DNA of 64,000 nt. Origin: Sipunculus nudus (lineage: Eukaryota; Annelida; Sipuncula; Golfingiida; Sipunculidae). Each line of letters starts with the position of its first letter. Positions within the stretch are counted from its first letter, which is position 1. The notes beneath the pieces are model-generated. The model was not told the origin of the DNA and made no database searches. It saw only the letters and a list, made by a program, of their open reading frames with translations. A program made the translations under genes and the position numbers. The stretch spans positions 35,087,840-35,151,839 of the forward strand of contig CM049322.1 of assembly GCA_026874595.1 (NCBI GenBank), read 5' to 3'. Shown here one piece after another: positions 10,001 through 22,000 of the stretch.

Positions 10001-13000
10001 AGTTACCAAATTTAAAAATTTAATAACTTCTAATTCAAAGTTAAAAGATTGATTCATATAAAACAGCTTTAAAAGAACATTAATGTTCTGATATGAACTG
10101 ACGCTAAAATGAAAATGGATAACCTACCTTCACCTTTTGCTTGCTTCACTTTTTTGGTTCTGACCTTGACCTTGACTTTTTGTTTCTCTCTCTTCTTATC
10201 ATCCGTTTCTATCACATGTTGAACTGTAATATAATATACCCACACTTGTGACAGTATGTTACAAATATTAGTATGAACATTAGATGTAGCACCATTCACA
10301 TTACCAGGATATTTAAACCAAAGCCCAAACACCCATTGCTCTGCTAAGAATGTTTGAGTATGAAAATTTTGACTTTTGACTCAATTTAACTTGTATCACG
10401 GCTCAAGTTAGGCTTACAAGCCCAATATAAATGCCTACTGAGTTGGGTTGTCATGGCTAGAGTCGAAGCCTAAGCATAGGTACAAGAGGGGACAGCTTTA
10501 TAGTGACTTATGATAAAGGACAAACCATGCCATGTAATTTTAAAGGACATTTCAGTTTCCTAACTTACTCTTGATGACCTGCAAACATATTTTTCTTTAG
10601 CCTCATATAGAAAGGCTGAGTCACAATAGGTCTCTTACTTCGTGAAACGATGAATTCATGGGTGATCTGACCCTCCAGGTTTTTTGGTATCGGAAACATC
10701 GCTACACATCTCTCAAAACGACACGCAATGCATGAAGCTCCAGATGTTATCACACATTTTCCTGAAAAAAAACATACATACATCAATACAGATTTGACAA
10801 GATATCCTTGGATACCCTTTCAAACTCATGGTTTTACTCCTAGTAAAGTGACCTCCAAATTTAATTTGCCATTTCTGCAACAAATTTGTTCTGTAGAATT
10901 CTCTGTGACTATGGTTCCAATCGCAGCAAAATTTTCACTGCAGACTGTCCTCAGAGTACATTTGTGACATACTTCATTGCCTGTGTCAAACATAACATGT
11001 CCAGAATGATGTTTAAAAGCACCACACAGTGCAGATAAATGCAAAGATCCAGCCTAATGAAGATATCTGTTCAGTACAAATAATCTACGCTAAGGTGTCA
11101 TTATGAAGCAGACTTACCTCCTTTCCGACATGCAAATTTCATCTTCTTATTCTTAGCTAGTTGGTTCACGCGCCGCAAGTAGAAACGTACACAGGCAGAG
11201 CAGGTGTTCAATTCCTTGTAACGGAACTGTTTTGTTGGTTCCCTACACACGGGACAGAGGGCGCCATCATCACCTGACTTCTTGATGACCTTTGACCCTG
11301 AAGGAATCGGTGGTGACATGCTGGCTGACACAAAGGTTGGACCTGTAACATACATGAACAAAACTTCATGGGTCCCCACGAATATAGTAATAAATAAGAA
11401 GTCATTCCCAAGTTGCGGGCCAGCTACACTGAACAATCGAGGTGCAGACGTCTTGTGCTTCACACTAGGGATAACCATGTTTCATATCTCTTTGTGATCT
11501 AAGGTCATGTCTGGTAGGTTAATGTATTGATAGTTTATCTGTAAATTAACTTGGGAAGAGAGCAGTCAGGATTTTATACTCAATTCTCAGATGGATGGGA
11601 AGCCAGTGTTAGCTCTTTCAGGGCCTCTGTAGCACTCTTATACTCGCTTCGTCTAGTTATAACCTTGCTTTGCAACAATATTCTGGACAAAATAACCTTG
11701 CTTTGCAACAATATTCTGGACAAAATAACCTTGCTTTGCAACAATATTCTGGACAAAATAACCTTCCTTTGCAACAATATTCTGGACAAAATAACCTTGC
11801 TTTGCAACAATATTCTGGACAAAATAACCTTGCTTTGCAACAATATTCTGGACAAAATAACCTTGCTTTGCAACAATATGCTGGACTAAATAACCTTGCT
11901 TTGCAACAATATTCTGGACAAAATAACCTTGCTTTGCAACAATATTCTGGACAAAATAACCTTGCTTTGCAACAATATTCTGGACAAAATAACCTTGCTT
12001 TGCAACAATATTCTGGACAAAATAACCTTGCTTTGCAACAATATTCTGGACAAAATAACCTTGCTTTGCAACAATATTCTGGACAAAATATCCTTGCTTT
12101 GCAACAATATTCTGGATAGTTTGTAGCTTTCCTATGTCAGTCTTTGGCACTTAATGGAAGGTCATAATAAAGAGAATTTGAATAATCCAGATGAGAAGGT
12201 ATTAAGCCACACACTATGGTCCTTGCAGGCATCAGTGTAGTTCTGATCTGCTTCAAATTTTGGACATTGCTCATGGCAACCCTAAACTTTAGATTTATCA
12301 TCTTCTTAATAGATAATCTCTTATCCATGGTAGCAACTAAATATTTGATCTCACATGATCTCATAATTGGGTTACCATTAATGTTAATGTGCTCTTTTTT
12401 TTTTTTTTTTTTTTTTGCAGTTGCTGTCTGGAACAAATGATGGGTTTATGGTGGACTTGATCTAACCACAACAGCCCTTATACTCCACCCTTTTGACCCA
12501 TTTAAGCTAATAAGTCTCAAAAACCCTCCTTCACAGAAGACTTTTGTTTTCACTTATTTCTGTGTGAGTGTGTGTAAGGGTGGGAGTATGTCTGCACGAA
12601 ATTTGGAAATAGTATCATGGATATTATTGAAATTTATCATATAGAATAGTATTTTTGAAAGTGTCCAAGAAGATATTGATGTAAATCCAAGCCTATATAC
12701 CCCTGTAAGTGTTTTATGGTTTTTATAGCACACTGTTTGCTCTAGAACATAGCATGTGATGAACCGCCATCTTTCGAGTGCGAGTCATGACATCACAGAA
12801 GAAAATTACATCACTTCAAGTCCCGTTTCTCTGAAAGGTGTCAGTAAACCAATGTACATCAAGGGGGGGGGGGGGGGGGGGGGGCATGGTTGTTGTCAGT
12901 TATTTTTATAGTCAAGGACAGCAATACCACAATGTCAACCTAGGGTGTTTTTCAAAATATTTTCAATTAAAAAGTTCCCTGGAATAACACAGGTTTAATT

Positions 13001-16000
13001 AACATTCCATGCAACCAACTTTGAACACAATCTTCAGCACAGGGCTTGCATCCCCAAATTTGATGCTTTTTTAATTACCGTAAATCTTGTTTTTATGGCT
13101 GCACGTCTATTTATAGCCGCACCCTGAGTTTGCAACGTCTCTTAAAGGAGCTCCCACTGAGGTCCAAATACCCAAAACCCCCCTTAAAGGCCGCATCCCG
13201 ACTCTGTCTCTGGCCTGATGGGTAAGATAATTAGTTGCACGTAGCAAAATAAATCACGACATAGCTGCTTTAATGAAGACTAGAATAAAAAATTATTAAT
13301 TACAGAGGTTAAATATGTTGGCAGATTACGTATATTAAACATATTTAACGCTCGAGATAGGGACAATATAGATATTATGTCCCTAAAGACTTTTGCACAT
13401 GGATTAGCAGGCATTTATCAGAAAAAGAAAGATTTTTCCGAACGATTGTTTCGTTTGAATGGTGGTTACGCAAAACGATTCTTGTATGCATCAACACGCT
13501 TCTTTGCATGTAAAAGACCATAGTATGAACACTGAATTGAGGTTTATATGTACATTTACTGAAGCAAAAAGCCTGAATACAATCCACTATTACGCACCAT
13601 AACGCAGTAGCGTTCAGGGGGCGACATGATGGCTAAGACTGCTGAGACTGTCAGATTTTCAACCTGCGGGAACTTAATCACGGCTCGTGGTATACATATA
13701 AAAACTTATATGTAGAACCTTGACATGTATATCTTTCGAGCGATATATAACTTGTTATAAAAAATCTTGGTAATTGTCACCAAATAATACGTTTAAAACA
13801 CCCCAACTGTAACAGCGGCCCGTTGGGCATGGTCAAGCAACATTGAAGTAAATGCCTACTTTAAACTCATTTGCAGCGTTATTTAGCAACGATTATTTGT
13901 TTAAAAAAGTAAAATGAATAAAAAGCTGACATCGTAAAGAGTCGCATAATGGCTGACGATCGTTTTAAAATCAAGTTTGAGTGCCGCCATGTGCTGAAAC
14001 GCCCTGGTGTTCTGCTAAGAATATTTTGAACGGCTGTACGCGGTGGGTGGTAAACAGAACAGCCACCTATTTCGTCCCAGTGTGCCTTGCGCGAACGCTA
14101 CCTTGACAAGATGGCTCCCCACACACGTACACGGACACTTTCTTGAGGAAAAAAACTTGCTTACCTCGACCGGCCATTTAATTTCACTTCAAAATCACTC
14201 GTTTTCATGCGTCATGTTTGCTATACGTGCGTATCTCGACAAGGTAACTTCAGTTATTTTAATATTCAGTTGAGTTGACCAGCGATGTTTTCAAACGCAT
14301 CAGCAAATTGTGACATGGAGCGATGTCAAGGAACGATGTGACGATGATAATACCGAAGTTACCGGTATGAAAATGATTCAAATCTTCCGAGTAATTCAAG
14401 AAATGGAATTTTCATCATAGATTAAAAAAAAATATTACTTTTAGAATTAAAATATACAGTGACTTTAAATGGATCAGCTGAATGTTTCTATACAAAATAT
14501 ATTGAAAAATCAGTAGCAAACAAGAATACGGCACCGCATGTAAAATCTGTATATTCACCGAATTCCATCGGCTGTAGTGACATGTTCTACCATTTATATC
14601 TACAAGCGGGTTTCCTCTCTAACACTATTTCCATTCATACAATATATTTGTGATTGTATAAAAAAAACAAAGATTAAACAGAAGTAAATGACCGGGCTAT
14701 ACGCATTCAAGGATGAAGGTTTTCCAGAAACATGACATGGGGGCGAGAAGATGGGCTATTCAATATTGAGGTACATGTATCAGACATTATAAAAAATGTC
14801 AGCAAGTACCTGCTAAATTTGAACTTTTATAAAGATTTCATAGTGTTCTAAATTACATATTTTGATTTTCTGAATTATTTTTATGAACAACATAGATTCC
14901 AGGGCAATTCAGCTCCGTCAAAGGTATGACCGGTAATACCGATTTTTTCCAACAGACTTCACCACTAGTCCTCACCATGAATAATCTCATTCATTTTAAT
15001 CTCGTAATAAGTGTTGTTATTGTTCAATGTTTATTGTTATTGTTTAATTGATTGCATATAATTGTTATATTTTATATGAACATTTAGACTATACAATTTT
15101 ATACAATAAATCCGTGACTACTAAGAGTATTTCCTCTGTGGTGTGCTTGATCTCCTATTATCGCCCAAAGGAGCGCCATGTCCGGGAGAGAGTTCTTCTC
15201 ACAGTTCATTTCTGATAAACCATCTATTTATGGCCGCATCCCGAGTTCAGAAAAAAAGTCGAGATTTTCAATTTTGAGTTTGTTTTTAAGGCCGCGGCGA
15301 TAAAAACAGGATTTATGGTAGCCATAATTTTAGCCACATTAATTTTATTTTAGCCACATTTGTGTTTTTTAAATAGTCACAGTATTATTTTAAACTGTAA
15401 TCCATCATGAAAAACATTACTTGTTGTAACATGTCTTCATAATTTTACTTCTGCGATATCAAAAGTCTTTTATGGTACCTGGTTACTTGATGAAATGACA
15501 TTGAACTCATAGTCACATTTAAGTCACCACAATGTAGCAGTTATTCTAATCTGCCACTTTCTCAGGAATCATGTCTGAGTCTTCATAATTTTGTGCTCAG
15601 TTACATTGCAAATGGGCACACAGGTATTTAGTAACCAATAATTTAGTCACTTGTTGTTTTCTCTGGTTTAGTTTTTTGGCCAAAGGTTTACTGAAGGCGA
15701 ACAGGCCATAATTATTGATTCAAGCCAGTATATACTTCCTTATTCATAGAAAGATAAAACAAACTTCCTTTCTCATAAAATTTATTCCCAACTGCAACTG
15801 ATCATCAGATGTCAATGTCCTGACACTTCCAAATGTCAATGTCGGAGTTATGTCCTGACACTTCCAGACATCAACGCCCTATTACTTCCACATGTCAATG
15901 TCTTGACACTTCCAGAGGTCAATGACCTAACACTTCCAGAGGTAATGCCCTAACACTTCCAGACGTCAATGTCCTAACACTTCGGGACGTCAATGCCCTA

Positions 16001-19000
16001 TTACTTCCACATGTCAAAACCCTAACACTTCCAGACGTCAATGACTTAACACTTCCAAAGGTCAATGCCCTAACACTTCCAGAGGTCAATGCCCTAACAC
16101 TTCAAGACGTCAATGCCCTATTACTTCCAGATGTCAATGTCCTAACACTTCCAGACGTGAATTCCCTAACACTTCCAGACGTGAATGCCCTAACACTTCA
16201 AGACGTCAATGTCCTTACACTTCCAGACGTGAATGCCCTAATATTTCCAGACATCAATGGACTAACACTTCCAGATGTCAATGTCCTAACACTTCTTGAC
16301 GCCAATGCCCTAACACCTCCAGATGTCAATGCCCTAACACTTCCAGAGCCAATGCCCTAACACTTCCAGATGTCAATGTCCTATCACTTCAAGACGTCAA
16401 TATCCTAACACTTCCAGATGTCAGTGCCATAACACTTCCAAACATCAATGCCATAACACTTCCAAATGTCAATGCCCTAACACTTCCAGATGCCAATGCC
16501 CAATACTTCCAGACGACAATGTCCTAACACTACCCGACGTCAATGCCCTAACACTTCCAGACATCAATGCCCTAACACTTCCAGATGTCTATGCCCTAAC
16601 ACTTCCAAATCAATGTCCTTACACTTCCTGACATCAATGCCCTAACACTTCCTGACATCAATGCCCTAACACTTCCAGACGTCAATGTCCTAACACTTCC
16701 AGATCTCAATGCCCTATTACTTCCAGATGTCAATGTCCTAACAATTCCTGACGTCAATGCCCTAACACTTCCAGACGTCAATGCCCTAACACTTCCAGAC
16801 GTCAATGCCCAATTACTTCCAGATGTCAATGACCTAACACTTCCAGATGTCAATGTCCTAACACTTCTTGACGCCAATGCCATAACACTTCCGAACATCA
16901 ATGTCCTCACACTTCCAAATGTCAATGCCCTAACACCTCCAGATGCCAATGCCCAATACTTCCAGACGACAATGTCCTAACACTACCAGACATCAATGCC
17001 CTAACACTTCCAGACATCAATGCCCTAACACTTCCAGATGTCTATCCCCGAACACTTCCAAATCAATGTCCTAACACTTCCTGACGTCAATGCCCTAATA
17101 CTTCCTTACATCAATGCCCTAACACTTCCAGACGTCAATGTCCTTACACTTCCAGATCTCAATGCCCTTTTACTTCCAGATGTCAATGTCCTAACAATTC
17201 CTGACGTCAATGCCCTAACACTTCCAGACGTCAATGCCCTAACACTTCCAGACGTCAATGCCCAATTACTTCCAGACGTCAATGCCCTAACACTTCCAGA
17301 CGTCAATGCCCAATTACTTCCAGACGTCAATGTCCTAACACTTCCAGACGTCAATGTCCTAACACTTCCAGACGTCAGTGTCCTAACACTTCCAGACGTC
17401 AATGTCCTAACACTTCCAGACATCAATATCATAACACTTGACCTCCAGAATGTTATCAACAGTGCATCAAAACAGTGCCTTCTTTTGGTTAAATTATATT
17501 ATTTTGAGTCAATTTACAAGTGGCCTTTGATGCTCAGCTGAATTTGAAAAAAAGGCAATTCATGTTTTAATTATTGATATATCAATGTATTTTTTAAATT
17601 TTACTAAATCTGGAATAATTGTAGTCAAGTTTAATAAGTGTTGTGGTTTAATAAGTGGTTAAGCCTATTTCAATCAAACTTTACATTTTGACATATTTAA
17701 ATGTGTGGCATATTATTTCAATTTTAATGATCTAATTCAAATTATCTGTAAAACAACCTTGAACACTGTGATGAAGGACTTCCACAGTTATTGCCTATAG
17801 TTTGCAGAATGTAGGTCACACAACCTAATTTTGGGTTTCCAAGAATATTTAACCAGAAACACATTGGAATCAATGTAAGATGTCCAACTGTTTTGTGTTC
17901 TATCTGACCCAATTTAATATCCAAAGAGATCTTATCAGGAATACAAATATTACCGACCTTTACATTTTGTTTAGGTCAAGGTCATGCTATATATGGATAT
18001 TGATTTGTGCCAATCTAACTTTATTAGTGCTCAAATCAGATTTTCTTCCAGAGCTTGCAGAATATAGTTCACAGCAAAGGAGCCTTTTAATTTAACAGAA
18101 CTCTTTTCAGTTCTGAAGGTTCTAGGTGCAACTGTTAACATTTGTGCCCTTTCTGACTTTCAGGGTGCTAAAAATACTGCGAGTTAACAGTTCACAGAAT
18201 AGAGGACACTGTGACAAGATTTCAGCATACTAAAATGATTTTACAAGAACCTTTCTGTTAGAAGTTTCTAGATCCCATGGTTACAAGTTAAGCCAATCTG
18301 ACTTTCAGGGTGCTCAAATCAGTTTTTTTTCCCCCCACAGCCCACAGATTACAATTCATAGTGAGTCAGTTTCTGGTTTAAGGAAACCTGTCTGTGACCT
18401 GCTTTGATAATAACTAAGCAAAAAGTATTTAGGTGGAATGGTTGAGATCAGTGCCATGTCCGACTTCCAGGCTGCTCAAAATCAAGTTAGCTCATAGCTC
18501 AGATAATATAGGTCAACATGACCTAATTTCAGGGTTTTTTTTGGAGACCCGCTTAAGACATGTAAGGATTTGAGGTTAGAAGTTTCTAGTTTCTATGTTA
18601 TAATTTATGCCTTGTCAACTGATGACCAGACACCCAACCGGACCACAAACAAAAAGGGATAGCTTCAGCTAAAACCAGTTAGCTGAGCTAATAAAACTTG
18701 CTGACAGTTCATCTTATATGCTTTTTATGGAACTGCACTGACACCCGGATGCAAAATTGCTTATAAAATATGTTTAGCATTAATTTCCACGATATTTTTG
18801 AATATTATCAACACAATGATACATAATCTGATGATAATGAAAATACATTTTACTATTTAATGTAATATTCTGTAATAACCTGAGACACAAAAGGATCTAT
18901 TACATGCATTCAAAGCTGATAGGTCTGCTGACACTAAACTCTTGACCAGCATTCAGACAACTGGCAGAAAAAAAAATCTGGATGCCTTTAAATTTAAGGT

Positions 19001-22000
19001 CACCTTTTGTTATTTTTAATACCACTTGAGCCATAAGAGCCCATGAAAAGTATGATAAGGATATCAAGAATTTTACTTTTCACATAATACCATTACAAGC
19101 ACGGGAGAGATTCCCTTCCTGGTTTAACCATACCAAAAGCGGGAAATAAATAAGACAACATCCTGGCACTTAAGTCTTTTAAATTTATCATGGAACCAAT
19201 GTAGCCTGTGAATAATACTCGAAATTGGAACCCAGCCAAACTGAGCCTACTGATAATATGGGACACTTACTGAAGTTATTCAAATGAAAGCTTAACCTAA
19301 GTATGTACAGTACATGCATACACTCACTAAATATTGCCCACAAGAATTTCTAGTCACTGGCATAGTTCTGAATTTCTTGCAAAATGACAGTTGTATGTTC
19401 CTGGACAAACTTTATAATTTTCCTGCACTAACGACACAAGGATAGGAAAGCACAAAAAATAAAATGAGAGTTGCATGATGTTACCATGGCAACAGACCTC
19501 TCAACACAATAACACTAGAACCAAACAAGCACCTGACATAATATAGTCAGCAATATTCATGAACCATGAAATTTTCATTGTATTAGTTATAAGCATGAAC
19601 ATCAGCAGGTGTTGATTAACAATTCTTACAGAGAATCATAATTGAAAATGAAAGTACTTACTATTTTCTAGTTTGTCTGTGTCTAACTTCAGGCTCTCTT
19701 GACCCAGTTTCAGTGGACTTAGTGGCATATCAATATTTCCGAATCCAACACTTGGAAATCGAGGTGGCTCTATGGAGTGAGTGAAATTCACCCCTTGATT
19801 CTGTGTAAAACTACTTTTCACTTGATTTTCTTTCTTCATTTGTTTTTTAAGTGACCGTGCGAGTGCTGCTTTGGACCTGTTAACAGCTGCTTTATTTAGC
19901 TGTAGTTTAGCCTTCTGTAAGATTATTTTTGAGCTGCGTTTTGTGGCTTGTGCTGATCGTTCTAACGCAGCAAGTCTGGCCCGATCCGCAGTGCCTCCTG
20001 GTGACAGGAAGTGGCGATGCATATGACCACTGTGGCTTGGTGATTCGCTGCTTAACGTCTGTTTACGTTCTTCAATTTTACGCCGTGTGTCTAATTTGTG
20101 AGCCCAGTAATCTTCATCAGTCATTTTCTGGATCAGTTTCATACTGGGCTTCCTCTGTCTCTTCCCTTCCACTATCAGCGGCATGTCTAAAATACCTTTC
20201 TTTGGTCCATACCCTGCTGGGAAATGCTGATATGACGGCGGGCTGTAGGCTTCCTGTAAGATCTGCATCTCATTATGACTCATAGGTGTGAGGAACGATC
20301 CTGCTGGCTGTGCCAGTTCTACCATGGATTCCTCAAAATGCACAGATTGTGCCTTTTTCGTTTTCTTCAATGCTGTACTCTGATCTTCTTCAATTAATCG
20401 CTTTTTAGGTCTAACGATTCTCGGAGGACGTCCCGGTTTCCTGTGGACAGTCACATTTTTAACTTTGTTATCTAACGGCTTTTCTCGGATTCTTTTAACT
20501 TGTGTGGCACTAAGTACACTACCTGGACGCACTTTAAGCTTTGGCACTCTCGATACTCCCTTTTTAACACCAGGTTTGACCCTGATGACCTCTTTGACAG
20601 GTGGCGATGCATCCTTCCTTGGACGTCCTGGTCCTCTGCGAACAACACTAGGTGGTCTTCCTGGCCCTCTCTTGGCCTTTTCTAACAATTTTTGTGCTTT
20701 TCTGGCCCCTTTAGGTAAAGCAATTACCTTCTTTGCATTTTTATTCAACGCTGGTCGTCCTCTTTTCCGGACTTCTGGTTGTGGTTCACTCTTTTTCTTT
20801 TTGAAATCAAATTTCAGCTTCAGATTTTTCACTTTGTTTGCCGATGACTTCAACGGTTCTTTCAGTGCAACTGTTGGCATCTTTGTCGAAGGCTGCTGTG
20901 ATCGTTTCAACACTTTGTCTACATCCTTGGCCGTTGGTAGAGGTTTTGCTGGTTTGATTATACCAAATTTCAAGATATCTTTGTAGGACATTGACCCCAT
21001 TTTACTCTTCCTGCGTGGCGTTTCCGGGCTTTCGGAACATTTTTTGCTCGATTTAGGTTTAGCTTTTTCTCTTTCATTTTGCTGAAGTGAATATATCAAA
21101 CTGTTCAACTTCCTATTGGCTCGTCGGATTTCTTCTTGAGAGAACCCTTCAAATTCCTGGAAAAAGGATGAAAGCATAATTATTATAAATAATCCAATAA
21201 CCTGATAACATAAAAGTTAAGATAATATTATTTTTTATTCTATATCTTTTTACATTTTTTAAATAGGAAAAGCTCCACGAATTGTTGATGGAATGGTCTA
21301 TTGAACTGCAAGGTTTAATGATCTGCAAGATCTGGGTTGTTCTGGACAACATGGATGCCTAGAACAACCCAGATCTTAGTGAATAAGTGAACTCAAACAA
21401 ATGCTTGTATGCAGAGTTGGTAGACTGAATTTGTAAACTCTGAGCCTACTACCTGGTTTAAGCTGTAAGTACCTGGACCAACATGGCCTATATGCATATA
21501 TATAAACTACCTAATTTGCATGGGTTTTTTTTTTGTCATTTTGTCTTGTCCCCCCCCCCCCCCTAAACTTCAGAGGCACCCACTGAATTTCAATTAAACT
21601 TTGAGGAAGTGTGATCCATTAGCAAAGGAGATTCTATTAATGTAGATTTATAAAATTACCATACAGATCAGGACACAAAGACAACCCAATTTACCCAATT
21701 AAACTGTTTGTCAACACAGTATCTAACAGGGTTGGGACAAGGTTTAAGGAGAAATAATCTAGGTCCAGGTACTTTGAAGATTGCCTGGTACAGGTCTAGG
21801 TTTTTATGGATTACCATGGTAATACTGGTCCAAGACCTAGGTCTACTGGGTTTGACTGCTGGGTTATCAACTGATTGTCAAGTTTAATGGAAAATCAAGA
21901 CTTTTAACTTTCAGTTTCACTTTCAATTGAAAGAATTACCAGAGACAACTATTATATGCAAAACACAAAGGCTTGAAAAAAAATTTTATCTGGTGAACTT

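Noticed and set aside
11551-12150. Long open frames on both strands with 11-residue repeats
   Set aside because: They arise because the 33-bp minisatellite unit is a multiple of three and lacks stops in several frames; no start, promoter or splice context of a real gene.
11661-17445. CRISPR arrays
   Set aside because: The repeats are contiguous without unique spacers, and the genome is animal.
16157-17541. Frames encoding LTLPDVNA or SGSVRALT repeats
   Set aside because: Translation of the 24-bp minisatellite; open on both strands for the same arithmetic reason.
20465-20986. 173-codon plus-strand frame
   Set aside because: Antisense shadow of KMT2 exon 2; phenylalanine/leucine-rich because it mirrors a lysine/proline-rich exon.
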